A stretch of 64,000 nt of DNA from Domibacillus indicus (GTDB lineage: Bacteria; Bacillota; Bacilli; Bacillales; Domibacillaceae). This document shows, piece by piece, positions 1-8,049 of the stretch (position 1 is the stretch's first letter; the number at the start of each line of letters is the position of its first letter). The notes beneath the pieces were generated by a model that saw only the letters and a program-made list of their open reading frames with translations, was not told the DNA's origin and ran no database searches. The stretch spans positions 1 to 64,000 of the forward strand of contig NZ_JAMBOO010000020.1 of assembly GCF_023715895.1 (NCBI RefSeq). The letters are read 5' to 3'. The position numbers and the translations under genes were made by a program.

Positions 1-2
1 AG

Positions 3-95
3 GAATTATCGTTAGTAAGCAAAGGTAATAAACATAAATATTCTAAAGATAAAACTGATTTCGTTAAGTCTATCTTAGATAAAATGAACAAATAA
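3..95 (+). CDS. C-terminal end of a cut-off gene, unknown product
   Basis: An open frame enters from the left edge and runs for 30 codons, ending in NKHKYSKDKTDFVKSILDKMNK and a TAA stop. The rest of the gene lies outside the window. The tail is lysine-rich and polar. It is too short to assign to a family. A strong terminator follows 45 bases later, which supports this being the true end of a transcribed gene rather than a chance frame. Confidence 0.5.
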   Translation, partial: ELSLVSKGNKHKYSKDKTDFVKSILDKMNK

Positions 96-140
96 CATCA
101 GTTTGTTACTCAACTAACGAGGGCTTTTGTTTAATATCTC

Positions 141-167
141 GGCTGTCATATCGGCAGCCTTTTCTTA
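141..167 (+). terminator. Intrinsic terminator of the first gene
   Basis: A 7-bp stem (GGCTGTC with GGCAGCC, one G-U pair) closes a 5-base loop and is followed by TTTTCTT. It sits downstream of the truncated first gene on the same strand. Confidence 0.75.
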
Positions 168-194
168 TTCGACTAACGGAGCAGGTTAGTGGAA
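168..194. repeat. Dispersed hairpin repeat, copy 1
   Basis: TTCGACTAAC and GTTAGTGGAA form inverted arms around a 7-base loop. The core GCAGGTTAGT recurs at 2561-2586 (other strand) and 4777-4818, and a half copy lies near 24218. All copies are intergenic. Confidence 0.55.
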
Positions 195-312
195 GATGAG
201 TTGCTTAGTCTCCCTCTTTTATCTGTCCCTTATAAAAAATACAAAACTGTCACTTTAATGCAGGACAGGTTGTTTATATAATCATACCAAAGAAAAAAAG
301 GGGAGAAGAATT

Positions 313-894
313 ATGGAGGTAACACCAGTAGTATTAATAGGAGATAGAGTAAAGATACAACCTATGGAGGATTATCACGTACAGGAATTATTTGATGCGG
401 GAAACAATCCAGATATATGGGCACACATGCCAATGAAGGTTCAATCGATTGAAGATATGAAGTACCTTGTGAATGGAGCACTTCAAGCGAGAGAGCAAGG
501 AAGCGAATTTCCTTTTGTTATTTTCGATAAGGATTCGGAGAAAATTGTGGGAAGCACTCGTTTTCTTAATATATCCATACCAAACCGTAACTTGGAAATT
601 GGTTGGACATGGCTGTCTCCAACTGTTTGGCGAACTAGAATAAATACAGAATGTAAGTATCTTCTTTTGAAACACTGCTTTGAGACACTTGGGACAATTC
701 GTGTTCAGTTGAAAACAGATAGTCGAAATGTGCGGTCTCAGCAGGCAATTGAACGGCTGGGTGCGGTAAAAGAAGGAGTGCTTCGGAATCATATGGTTAT
801 GCCTGACGGTTATTTAAGAGACTCTGTGTTTTACGGTGTAATCAACCAAGAATGGGTGCTAGTGAAGGACAAATTGGAGAGTATGCTAAAATAA
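313..894 (+). CDS. GNAT family N-acetyltransferase (RimJ/RimL type)
   Basis: The 193-residue protein has the layout of RimJ/RimL-like GNAT enzymes, which transfer acetyl from acetyl-CoA to an amino group. The family core is visible as the strand EKIVGSTRFLNI followed by LEIGWTWLSP near residues 75-105. The later segment with NVRSQQAIERLGAVKEGVLRNH (about residues 138-160) is the characteristic acceptor-side motif in which S/N-R-A-I-E-x-L-G precedes the last strands. The ATG follows a GGGGAGAAG ribosome site at good spacing. It appears monocistronic, with a terminator about 110 bases downstream. The substrate cannot be told from sequence; small molecules, peptides and ribosomal proteins are all precedented. 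Confidence 0.85.
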   Translation: MEVTPVVLIGDRVKIQPMEDYHVQELFDAGNNPDIWAHMPMKVQSIEDMKYLVNGALQAREQGSEFPFVIFDKDSEKIVGSTRFLNISIPNRNLEIGWTWLSPTVWRTRINTECKYLLLKHCFETLGTIRVQLKTDSRNVRSQQAIERLGAVKEGVLRNHMVMPDGYLRDSVFYGVINQEWVLVKDKLESMLK

Positions 895-1001
895 TCCCGT
901 ATTTTCGAAGTGTTGCTTATTAAACTAAAGGGTGCTTTAGTTGAAGATGGATCATAAAAATGATCAAACTTTATTATAAAAATCACATAATTAATTTAAA
1001 G

Positions 1002-1048
1002 AAAACACTTGATTTTGATCAATCTTTTTTCAAAACCAAGTGTTTTTC
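1002..1048 (+). terminator. Long hairpin terminator after the acetyltransferase gene
   Basis: AAAACACTTG pairs with CAAGTGTTTT, and an inner TTTTGA/TCAAAA pairing extends the stem. TTTTTCG follows. It can serve the acetyltransferase gene. Confidence 0.6.
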
Positions 1049-1204
1049 GTTTGTTATCAAATATGAATTAATTACGTATTTTTAATCAAACTTTATTTCA
1101 AAGTTACACTTAAGCTTATTGTCTTCTAGCTTAACTATGCGTGTTGGAATTCTAACATAAAGGGCGGATATACGAAGAGAGAAGTCTAACTCTGCCAGCA
1201 AGGC

Positions 1205-1246
1205 AAAAAATCCACCAAAGCACTCGATTCAATGGTGGATTTTTTC
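1205..1246. terminator. Bidirectional terminator, mainly for the MEDS gene
   Basis: AATCCACCA and TGGTGGATT form the stem, with A and T runs on both sides. It lies directly after the stop of the minus-strand MEDS gene. The 895-1250 gap holds this, the hairpin at 1002-1048, and no convincing gene. Confidence 0.75.
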
Positions 1247-1250
1247 CTTT

Positions 1251-1802
1251 TTAAATTGTAACTATTTCATCATCTGTCATGAAAAATTCATGGCACTGCA
1301 AAAGAGCATTTTTAAATTCTTTTGTTATTCTGCCCGTGCTATAGGCACATACCGATGTAATATCATTCAAAACAATTAATTTATCTATATTTTGTTCATA
1401 CTGCTCTACTTCCCGGTATGCATCCTGAAGATCTCTCCATTCCACATGTCCCCACGTTCGAACTGGCTCACTTCTTTCGAGATGGGGTTTTAATGACTTC
1501 GTAAAATGATCGAATACGACGACGGGATTGAATGTTCCATTCGTAAAATAAAAATCAAAATTATTGGTGTAATGAATGCGGGATAGCTGCTCTTTATTTA
1601 AGATTGGTTTCAGCTTTTGCTGAAGAAGGGAAAGGAACCTCTGGTTTTCAACCATTAAAATATGACTGCCCTGTTCAATGCCTGAGACCACGTAGGTGAT
1701 CGCATTTTCTAAATACTTATTTGGATCTTGAAAAGAATAAAAGATATGCCCGTTGATTGTCTCTAAAGCACTTTTTAGTTCTGGCTTTTTTTCTATTAAC
1801 AT
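1251..1802 (-). CDS. MEDS-domain (DcmR-type sensory) protein
   Basis: The protein resembles the MEDS domain, a sensory module related to DcmR and found alone or fused to kinases and anti-anti-sigma regulators. Supporting segments are the N-terminal GHIFYSFQDPNKYLENAITYVVSG (Y/F-x-D and a helix) and the C-terminal VLNDITSVCAYS. The start was set at the ATG at 1802, not the TTG at 1844. AAGGGGCGG lies 8 bases before that ATG, and the longer frame would overlap the recombinase stop. This gives 183 residues. It follows the recombinase gene by about 30 bases on the same strand and may be co-transcribed. The ligand is unknown. A role in stress signalling is suggested only by the nearby STAS proteins. 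Confidence 0.7.
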   Translation of the reverse strand: MLIEKKPELKSALETINGHIFYSFQDPNKYLENAITYVVSGIEQGSHILMVENQRFLSLLQQKLKPILNKEQLSRIHYTNNFDFYFTNGTFNPVVVFDHFTKSLKPHLERSEPVRTWGHVEWRDLQDAYREVEQYEQNIDKLIVLNDITSVCAYSTGRITKEFKNALLQCHEFFMTDDEIVTI

Positions 1803-1834
1803 AATAGCCGCCCCTTGTAATGAATTTTTTATGT

Positions 1835-2398
1835 TTATAGACAAAATTGCTCAAGCAGCTGATCTGCCGTTTCAGGAGTAACCCCGATGTAGCGAAGTGT
1901 AACTGATGGGGCTGAATGGCCAAAGATTTGCTGAAGGGTGGCCACATCTTTTGTTTGCTGGTAAAAGTGGTAGCCAAACGTTTTGCGCATGGAATGGGTG
2001 CCGATCGCTCCTTCAATGGTGCACGCCTGTGCAGCACTGTTAATGATCCGCCATGCTGTTTCACGTCCAATGGGGCCGGTGCCTTTTCGAGAAGGAAATA
2101 AAAGATCAGAATCTGCCATCTGACGTGTATATTTTTCTATTTCTTGTTTTAGCGTACTTGTCATGCGAACTTTTCGGGTCTGATTCGTTTTTTTCTCTTT
2201 AACCTGCAAGTAATCAGTGTTTCGTACGTCTATGACCCGAAGCTTTAAGATATCATTAATGCGCAATCCTGAATTAATACCAAAGATAAATAAAAAGTAA
2301 TCCCGGTAAGATTGATGAAGAAGATATTCTTTGATTATCTGGATTTGTTCGAGGTCTCGAATTGGATTTACCGTGTTTTGTCCTTGTTTTACTGCCAC
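1835..2398 (-). CDS. Small tyrosine recombinase / site-specific integrase
   Basis: This is a compact tyrosine recombinase of about 187 residues holding essentially only the catalytic domain. The catalytic set is visible: the first Arg in GLRINDILKLR, the lysine-bearing beta region, HSMRKTFGYH as the H-x-x-R box, FGHSAPSVTLRYIG with the second His, and the nucleophile Tyr in RYIG. The GTG at 2398 is preferred because GGAGGG lies 6 bases before it, inside the longer TTG frame that begins at 2422. There is no N-terminal SAM-like core-binding domain, as in many short Bacillus integrases. No attachment sites or phage genes are visible nearby, so the mobile unit, if any, cannot be bounded. Confidence 0.85.
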   Translation of the reverse strand: MAVKQGQNTVNPIRDLEQIQIIKEYLLHQSYRDYFLFIFGINSGLRINDILKLRVIDVRNTDYLQVKEKKTNQTRKVRMTSTLKQEIEKYTRQMADSDLLFPSRKGTGPIGRETAWRIINSAAQACTIEGAIGTHSMRKTFGYHFYQQTKDVATLQQIFGHSAPSVTLRYIGVTPETADQLLEQFCL

Positions 2399-2560
2399 AA
2401 AAGACCCTCCAATTGTATTCAATATGTCTAGTTAAATATAACTTTAATATTCAATATGTTGTATTGTAAATCCTTCTTAGTTATTTGAAGAAGTACTATT
2501 TCCCTGTAGATAGGAGTATCTTCGTTACGTATGCCGTCTGTGAAGACAGCTACTGCGTTG

Positions 2561-2586
2561 TTCTACTAACCTGCCCTACAGTTGAA
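2561..2586. repeat. Dispersed hairpin repeat, copy 2
   Basis: On the minus strand this reads with the same GGGCAGGTTAGTAGAA core as copy 3. The 2399-2722 gap otherwise shows only AT-rich promoter-like DNA for the two divergent genes. Confidence 0.5.
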
Positions 2587-2722
2587 TAAAAGAACAGATA
2601 AACACTAAATACACTATAAAAACTGTGAAAACCATTGAAATATTGAATTTAAATTATCTGAATAGTGTGTTTTAATAAAAGTATTATTAATTTTACATGT
2701 TCTATATAAAGGGGAGGATAAA

Positions 2723-3547
2723 ATGGAAGAGAAATTTCAGCCTTCATTTAAACTACAAGCCTTCTTCGAGATAAACAATCAGAAATTTGAAGAGAAGTTA
2801 TTAGAAGAGGCTGTCAATGTTAAAAACAAAATCGATGAAATTTTATCTATTGGCAATATTAACCTTGTTAATAATGCTCACAAGCTGGTTGTTTATATTC
2901 TCGATGGAAAAGTAGAAGAACTTGAATTGTTTGCCAAACAGGAAGGTATAGCATGGGCCACTCATTCCATTGACCTATCTTTCAAATTAGAGTGGGTGCA
3001 GGCCATCCGCAGAACAATATGGAACCTTATAGAACAGTATAACGACTTAACAGATGAACAGGTAACGGCAAATTTTTTTCATTTGGAGAAAGAAATTAAT
3101 AATCAAGTTGATGCGTTTCTAAATGCCTTTTTTATTAGTTACTCTACATATAAGGATTCTCTAATTAGAGCTCATAGAAAGCTGGTTGAAAATCTATCCG
3201 TTCCTATTATTCCAATTAACAATTCTGTTTGTATCCTCCCTGTGATTGGTTCGGTTGATACGTTTCGAACGTCTATTCTTGAGGAAAAGGTTTTAACCGA
3301 AATCGGGGTATCACGTATCCAGACTTTGATCATGGATTTATCGGGAATCGCAGATATGGAACCTCAGGTCATTGATCATTTAACAAAAATTATTGATGGC
3401 ACTTCCTTGATGGGATGCAACACAGTCATTACTGGATTAAGAGCAGAAGTAGTAAGAAAAATGATACATATGGGACGCTCATTTGATCCTAATACAAAAA
3501 CACTGGGCACGCTGCAGCAAGCATTAAAAGAATATTTAATAAGCTAG
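2723..3547 (+). CDS. RsbR-type STAS-domain stressosome regulator
   Basis: The 274-residue protein has the two-part plan of RsbR paralogues. An N-terminal helical (non-heme globin-like) sensor covers about residues 1-150, and a C-terminal STAS domain covers about 155-274. The STAS part shows VPIIPINNSVCILPVIGSVD, MDLSGIADMEP and TVITGLRAEVV, matching the family segments around the RsbT phosphorylation sites. Serine replaces the usual threonine in DLTG. In Bacillus such proteins form the stressosome with RsbS and RsbT and gate SigB activation. No rsbS or rsbT is adjacent, so this is a dispersed paralogue. The ATG follows AAGGGGAGG. The N-terminal signal is unknown. Confidence 0.8.
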   Translation: MEEKFQPSFKLQAFFEINNQKFEEKLLEEAVNVKNKIDEILSIGNINLVNNAHKLVVYILDGKVEELELFAKQEGIAWATHSIDLSFKLEWVQAIRRTIWNLIEQYNDLTDEQVTANFFHLEKEINNQVDAFLNAFFISYSTYKDSLIRAHRKLVENLSVPIIPINNSVCILPVIGSVDTFRTSILEEKVLTEIGVSRIQTLIMDLSGIADMEPQVIDHLTKIIDGTSLMGCNTVITGLRAEVVRKMIHMGRSFDPNTKTLGTLQQALKEYLIS

Positions 3548-3602
3548 CTGAAATTTAGATGCCTTAATAGAATAAGCTGCAGAAAATAAAGCTGAAGCAG
3601 CT

Positions 3603-3640
3603 AAAAAAAGCCCTGGATGCGGAAAATCCGGAGCTTTTTT
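3603..3640 (+). terminator. Terminator of the RsbR-like gene
   Basis: AAAAAGCCCTGGAT and ATCCGGAGCTTTTT form an imperfect stem ending in six Ts. The rest of the 3548-3889 gap shows no gene. Confidence 0.7.
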
Positions 3641-3889
3641 CATGTACTATTATTTTGTTTATGCTCCATGCAGTATGCGGTCTGCACCTTACCACCATGC
3701 TTGAACATATTAAATGATAAGGTACATGAATAGGCAAATTGAAAAGGAACAGTTGGAAAATCGCTTTTCCTGTGAATAAGCAGAGAAATGTTAGTTCGAT
3801 AAAATATCTACAAGTTTAGTTTTCATACAGTATACATGTGATGATGTCGTATTGGGATATTTTATGGGCGATAAAAGTTTTCAAAAACA

Positions 3890-4654
3890 TTACTGCTCAT
3901 TGTCGGCTTCTATAATATATTTTAAGCCCTCATATGTTGTGCTGAATATCAATATATTCCTGTTTAAATTAGTCATTAATCTGGCCAATGCAGGAGGAAT
4001 ACCGACAAGAATACATTGAGCGCCAATTAAATTTACGCAATCAATCAATTTTTGCATTTGATATTCTACGTCATTGTCGAATGTATACAAATCACTCAGG
4101 TTTAATAACACAAACTCAATCTGGTTAGCGCTGCATTCTTCTAATATGGAAGAAATTAATAAGTCGAACCGGTTTACGTTAAACTCACCGATCAAAGGCA
4201 ATGCAATGGCATTGCTCCATATCTTCAATATAGGAGTGGACAAAGCCTTAATCAGCTTTTCCTTCTCTTTTTCTTCTTCTGCCTTTGTCGTCACATCCAT
4301 AAGCATCACGACAAAGCCTTCAACAGGCTGGCTGCCTTTTTGTATCGGCGTAATCACAATATCTGCAACGAACTGATCACGTATGGTAATGCGAGCTCGA
4401 TGGGATCCGGAGAGCTCGTCCATAAATTTTTTCTGCTGTTCTGGTTTGCGATGAAAACGACTCATGTTTAACCCGATCATATCACGGCTGCTTGTCAGGC
4501 CAAATAAAGGAGCCACCGTTGAAAGAACCTGGTGGGCCTGAGCATTCATCCATACTACATTATAATCTTTGTCTGCAAGAATAATCGTTTCTCCTATACT
4601 GTCTAATGCATGCAGAGGAGAAATATTTTCCGGTATTTTTCCGTATATACTCAT
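3890..4654 (-). CDS. PAS-STAS stressosome-type regulator
   Basis: The 254-residue protein joins an N-terminal PAS domain (about residues 12-125; ETIILADKDYNVVWMNAQA is the PAS strand-helix start and GFVVMLMDVT its end) to a short charged linker, EEEKEKEKLIKAL, and a C-terminal STAS domain (about 140-245). This is the layout of YtvA-like RsbR paralogues. It lacks the NCRFLQ cysteine motif of LOV photoreceptors, so it should not bind flavin covalently. The segment GLNMSRFHRKPEQQ contains a histidine that could bind a cofactor, but that is a guess. The STAS phospho-acceptor region reads LNLSDLYTF, with LVGIPPALARL downstream, so the second usual threonine is absent. Divergent from nothing obvious; monocistronic. 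Confidence 0.78.
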   Translation of the reverse strand: MSIYGKIPENISPLHALDSIGETIILADKDYNVVWMNAQAHQVLSTVAPLFGLTSSRDMIGLNMSRFHRKPEQQKKFMDELSGSHRARITIRDQFVADIVITPIQKGSQPVEGFVVMLMDVTTKAEEEKEKEKLIKALSTPILKIWSNAIALPLIGEFNVNRFDLLISSILEECSANQIEFVLLNLSDLYTFDNDVEYQMQKLIDCVNLIGAQCILVGIPPALARLMTNLNRNILIFSTTYEGLKYIIEADNEQ

Positions 4655-4776
4655 TGGTCTCCTCCTATTTATGTAAATTTTTCGCCATAAGCTGGTCCTT
4701 GCTCTTGACCTTATTATAACGTAAATTTCAAAAGGTACACACTAAACATTGACTAAAACGACTAAGTGAAGGTTCT

Positions 4777-4818
4777 TTCGACAACCGGCGGAAAAACCCC
4801 CAGGGCAGGTTAGTAGAA
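4777..4818. repeat. Dispersed hairpin repeat, copy 3
   Basis: TTTCGACAACC and GGGCAGGTTAGTAGAAAG flank a short A/C-rich spacer. The core matches copies at 168-194 and 2561-2586. It lies in the 4655-4989 gap, which has no gene. Confidence 0.5.
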
Positions 4819-4942
4819 AGAAACCCGGGTATTTTACTTTTAAAATGAGTATGATTGTCCGTCATTAAAACAGTCGAGGCGATTCTCTTTTCTTAAGTAA
4901 AACTTTGAAGAGAAACAACAAGGCATAAAAAGGGCAGAGAAA

Positions 4943-4987
4943 GAAAGCCATCCAAACATTATACAAACGAATGTCCAGATGGCTTTC
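4943..4987 (-). terminator. Terminator of the YdhK-type gene
   Basis: GAAAGCCATC pairs perfectly with GATGGCTTTC just beyond the stop codon of the minus-strand gene. The flanking A/G-rich run becomes T-rich on the transcript. Confidence 0.65.
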
Positions 4988-4989
4988 AT

Positions 4990-5571
4990 TTATTTAGCAG
5001 TTAATTCATCCTCTGTTACCCATTTGTGATTCGTCACTTTTTCATCATCTGTTGTAGTGAAATCGATCATGTACACAGTGGTATTAACCGCAGAATCGAC
5101 CATGGCTGAAGCACCTTTCATACCTTCCATGTGATCTGCTGCAAGCGTCACTTCGTCTCCAGCTACAAAAGGCTTATGGCCGGCATCCTCAATTTCTTCA
5201 TGAATGACCCACTTATGGTCTTCAACTGGATCGCCGCCATTTGTTGGTGTATATGAAACGGTGTATGCTGTCGTATCATATGCACCAACAATTTTGGCTT
5301 CCGCGCCTTCCATGCCATCCATATGGCCATGCTGAATGATGGCTGTAGAACCGACTGGATAAGCAGGGTCTGCTGCTTCCTCTAAGCCTTCTGGAACCTC
5401 GCCGCTGCCAGAGTGATTCATGTTATGTCCGGAATGTGTATCTTCCTCTTCCATTTGCTCCGTTGGTTTAGCTTCGGACTCCACATTTGCTTCTTCTGTG
5501 TCACCGCAGGCTGCAAGCAAAAATGAGGAGAAAAGTGCTGTGCCAAGTAATTTTCCTGTTTTTTTGTTCAT
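4990..5571 (-). CDS. ydhK: YdhK family lipoprotein (two DUF1541 repeats)
   Basis: This is a secreted lipoprotein of 193 residues. The signal peptide ends in a lipobox (LLAAC), and a Met/His/acidic linker (HSGHNMNHSG) follows. Two DUF1541 repeats then occur, each running from a HMxGMxGA motif to NHKWV or DHKWV. This is the YdhK architecture. The second ATG, at 5571, was chosen because AAAGGA abuts the first ATG but is well spaced for the second. Histidine and methionine richness and the family's usual neighbourhood suggest a link to metal (perhaps copper) handling at the cell surface, which is inference. It is divergent from a two-component system and shares a 150-base promoter region with it. 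Confidence 0.82.
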   Translation of the reverse strand: MNKKTGKLLGTALFSSFLLAACGDTEEANVESEAKPTEQMEEEDTHSGHNMNHSGSGEVPEGLEEAADPAYPVGSTAIIQHGHMDGMEGAEAKIVGAYDTTAYTVSYTPTNGGDPVEDHKWVIHEEIEDAGHKPFVAGDEVTLAADHMEGMKGASAMVDSAVNTTVYMIDFTTTDDEKVTNHKWVTEDELTAK

Positions 5572-5723
5572 TAAAACCATCCTTTCGTTTTAATGTTATC
5601 TACCTGCCTATCTTATCCAAACTTTTTGCAGTTCTTGTGCATTTTTATTTTTTTCTGCACAAAAAATAAATAACTTCCTTTTATAATAAGGACAGAACGA
5701 TCTGGAAGAATAGGGGGCACCCC

Positions 5724-7115
5724 GTGTTTACAAAATTATCATTAAAAATCGGTTTCTTATTTTTTGCCTGCATTCTGCTGATTGAGTCACTTTTGTTTTA
5801 TACACTGTATGTCACGCTGGTAAATGACCGGGTGGACGAAGTAATGGAGAGTTTGCTGGCAAGAGGAGAAACACACAGTGCTGTCTTAGCATCCAGCTTT
5901 GAAGAAGAAACATTAGAACATGTAGGAATGATGGAAGCTGCATCGAGTCTCATTGTAATTGTGACAGACGCAAAAGGGCAGGTTTTAATCCACTCTGACC
6001 CGATTGAACCGGAGATGAAAGCAGTGATAGATAATACGAATTTTGTATCCATGCCTGCTGGCGGTAAAGTAGTTGAAACACATTGGAATGAAAAAAGATA
6101 CATTGCCTCAGATAGCCCAGTAATGAAAGATGGGGATCATCTTGGACATGTGTTTATGTTTTCCGGTACAGAAGGTATTGCACGAATGGTAGAGAATCTG
6201 CAGCAGCAGTTTTTCTGGATAGGCATCATGACAGTGGCGTTAACTGTGGTAACGATTATGGGGTTGTCCAGGCTGATTACGCTCCCGCTTATCCGAATGA
6301 AAAAAGCGACGGAACAGCTGAGCCTTGGCAACCACCACGTAAACCTGATGATTGACCGGAATGACGAACTGGGTGAATTGGCGGCTTCGATTACGAAGCT
6401 ATCACAGGACCTTGATCGACTGAAAAAAACTCGGCATGAATTCCTGGGCAGCATTTCACATGAACTGCGCACACCGTTAACCTACATAAAAGGCTACTCG
6501 GACATTTTAAACCGACCCGGCTTGTCTGAAAGCGAAAAAGAGAAATATGCTGCCGTTATTCAGGAAGAAACGGCTCGTTTAACAGGCTTTATTCAAGAGC
6601 TGTTTGAACTGGCTAAAATGGATCGCCATGAATTTCACATTTCTAAAAAAGAAGAGTCCCTGGATGTCTTGCTTGAATCTACAGTGCATTTTGTCAGCGC
6701 CGCTTTTGAACGGGAAGGAAAATCACTATCAGTATCTGGAGATAAAGGTATTCGCGTATTGATCGATATGGAGCGGATGCAGCAGGTGCTGCTCAATCTG
6801 CTCGACAATGCACGCAAATATTCAGAGACAGGTTCGCGTGTATCTATCATTGTATCCGAAAAGAATGATGAAGTGACGATTCAAGTGAGAGATGAAGGTA
6901 TCGGCATTCCAAAAGAAGAGATACCACTTATCTTTGATCGGCTGTATCGTGTGGAGAAATCACGATCGAGAGAAAGCGGTGGATTTGGCATCGGCTTATC
7001 GATTGCAAAAGAAATTGTCGAAACACATGGCGGACTGCTTGAAATTCATAGCGAAGTGGGAATTGGCACGGAAGCAACAATTCGGCTTAAGCGCAAGGAG
7101 GACCAAAATGGTTAA
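5724..7115 (+). CDS. Membrane sensor histidine kinase
   Basis: The protein (463 residues) has a first membrane helix at about 8-30, an extracytoplasmic sensor loop of roughly 130 residues, a second helix near 165-185 and a HAMP domain. The dimerisation/phosphoacceptor motif SISHELRTPLTY follows at about 245. The ATPase domain shows the N box (LLNLLDNARKYS), the G1 box (VRDEGIGIP), the F box (IFDRLYRVE) and the G2 box (GGFGIGLSIAKEIVE). The start is GTG, preceded by AGGGGG. Its stop overlaps the response regulator start by 8 bases, so the two are translationally coupled in the less common kinase-first order. Divergence from ydhK suggests that the lipoprotein may belong to its regulon. Confidence 0.93.
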   Translation: MFTKLSLKIGFLFFACILLIESLLFYTLYVTLVNDRVDEVMESLLARGETHSAVLASSFEEETLEHVGMMEAASSLIVIVTDAKGQVLIHSDPIEPEMKAVIDNTNFVSMPAGGKVVETHWNEKRYIASDSPVMKDGDHLGHVFMFSGTEGIARMVENLQQQFFWIGIMTVALTVVTIMGLSRLITLPLIRMKKATEQLSLGNHHVNLMIDRNDELGELAASITKLSQDLDRLKKTRHEFLGSISHELRTPLTYIKGYSDILNRPGLSESEKEKYAAVIQEETARLTGFIQELFELAKMDRHEFHISKKEESLDVLLESTVHFVSAAFEREGKSLSVSGDKGIRVLIDMERMQQVLLNLLDNARKYSETGSRVSIIVSEKNDEVTIQVRDEGIGIPKEEIPLIFDRLYRVEKSRSRESGGFGIGLSIAKEIVETHGGLLEIHSEVGIGTEATIRLKRKEDQNG

Positions 7116-7776
7116 AATTTTATTAGTTGATGATGAGCAGCGAATGCTCGATTTGATTGCCCTTTACTTGGAACCACACCACTATACATGTCTGAAAGCC
7201 AGAAATGGTGAGGAAGCACTCGTATTGATGAAAAAGGAAGCAATTGACCTTGTTATGTTGGACATCATGATGCCAGGTATGGACGGATGGGCAGTATGCA
7301 GGGAAATTCGATCTTTCTCCGCCGTGCCCATTATCATGCTTACGGCCCGCCAGCAGGAAGAAGATGTCGTTAAAGGTCTCAGGCTTGGAGCAGATGACTA
7401 TGTAACCAAACCTTTTGGTGAACAGGAACTTCTTGCCCGGATCGAAGCACTTTTGCGGAGAAGCGTTCCATCAAAAAACATTCAGATAAACGGCTTGAAG
7501 TGGGATGAAGAACAGTTTGAAGTCTCTTATGAGGGGAAATCCGTTCGTTTAACGCGAAAAGAGTTTTCTCTGCTCGGTATTTTAATGAGGCACCCAAATA
7601 AAGTATTCGAGCGTGCCCACCTGTTAGAACTAGTGTGGGGTTACGATACCGAAACAGAAGGGCGGACGGTTGACTCCCACGTGCGGAATATCCGAGAAAA
7701 AATCCGTGAAGCTGGATTTCCTATTGATGACCATTTTCAAACAGTCTGGGGAATTGGGTATAAATGGGTGAATTAA
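7108..7776 (+). CDS. OmpR/PhoB-type response regulator
   Basis: This is a 222-residue regulator. The receiver domain starts MVKILLVDDEQRML with the acidic pair, has the phospho-acceptor Asp in LVMLDIMMPGMDGW and the conserved lysine in YVTKPFG. The winged-helix DNA-binding domain (about 130-222) shows the EFSLLGILMRHPNKVFERAHLLELVWG pattern and the wing near GRTVDSHVRNIREKI. The ATG at 7108 is correct because GGAGG precedes it and the receiver begins there; upstream in-frame codons lie inside the kinase gene. It is the partner of the kinase with which it overlaps. The target genes are unknown, and ydhK is the obvious first candidate. Confidence 0.95.
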   Translation: MVKILLVDDEQRMLDLIALYLEPHHYTCLKARNGEEALVLMKKEAIDLVMLDIMMPGMDGWAVCREIRSFSAVPIIMLTARQQEEDVVKGLRLGADDYVTKPFGEQELLARIEALLRRSVPSKNIQINGLKWDEEQFEVSYEGKSVRLTRKEFSLLGILMRHPNKVFERAHLLELVWGYDTETEGRTVDSHVRNIREKIREAGFPIDDHFQTVWGIGYKWVN

Positions 7777-7844
7777 GCAATAGAAAATAAGGTGTAAATG
7801 AAAAAATCTAATTGAAACATATTTTAGAAGATCTGCCTAAAACA

Positions 7845-7875
7845 AGCGGGCTGCCAAAAAGCAGCCTGCTTTACA
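7845..7875 (+). terminator. Terminator of the two-component operon
   Basis: AGCGGGCTGC pairs with GCAGCCTGCT around a CAAAAA loop. Only TTTAC follows, so the T run is short. Confidence 0.7.
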
Positions 7876-7924
7876 GACCTTACGAGCGAAAGCCCACTCC
7901 TTTAAGTGTGGGATGATAGCGAGG

Positions 7925-7969
7925 TCGAACCGGGCATGTCTTAAGACATGTCAAAAGTTCGATTTTTTT
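7925..7969 (+). terminator. Nested hairpin terminator at the left end of element 1
   Basis: TCGAAC and GTTCGA close around an inner perfect 16-base palindrome (7935-7950), followed directly by seven Ts. It lies before tnpB and would stop transcripts entering from the response-regulator operon. Confidence 0.7.
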
Positions 7970-8049
7970 CTTTTAGTTTCTCTCTCTTGTATACCAAACA
8001 CTTGTTTGTTATAATTGGTACAACCTAATTTTTGGGAAGGAGGAACGAA

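Noticed and set aside
1251-2398. Prophage or integrative element around the small recombinase
   Set aside because: No phage structural, replication or transfer genes and no flanking direct repeats were seen; a lone recombinase is not enough.
3890-4654. LOV-type blue light receptor (YtvA orthologue)
   Set aside because: The NCRFLQ-type cysteine motif is absent.
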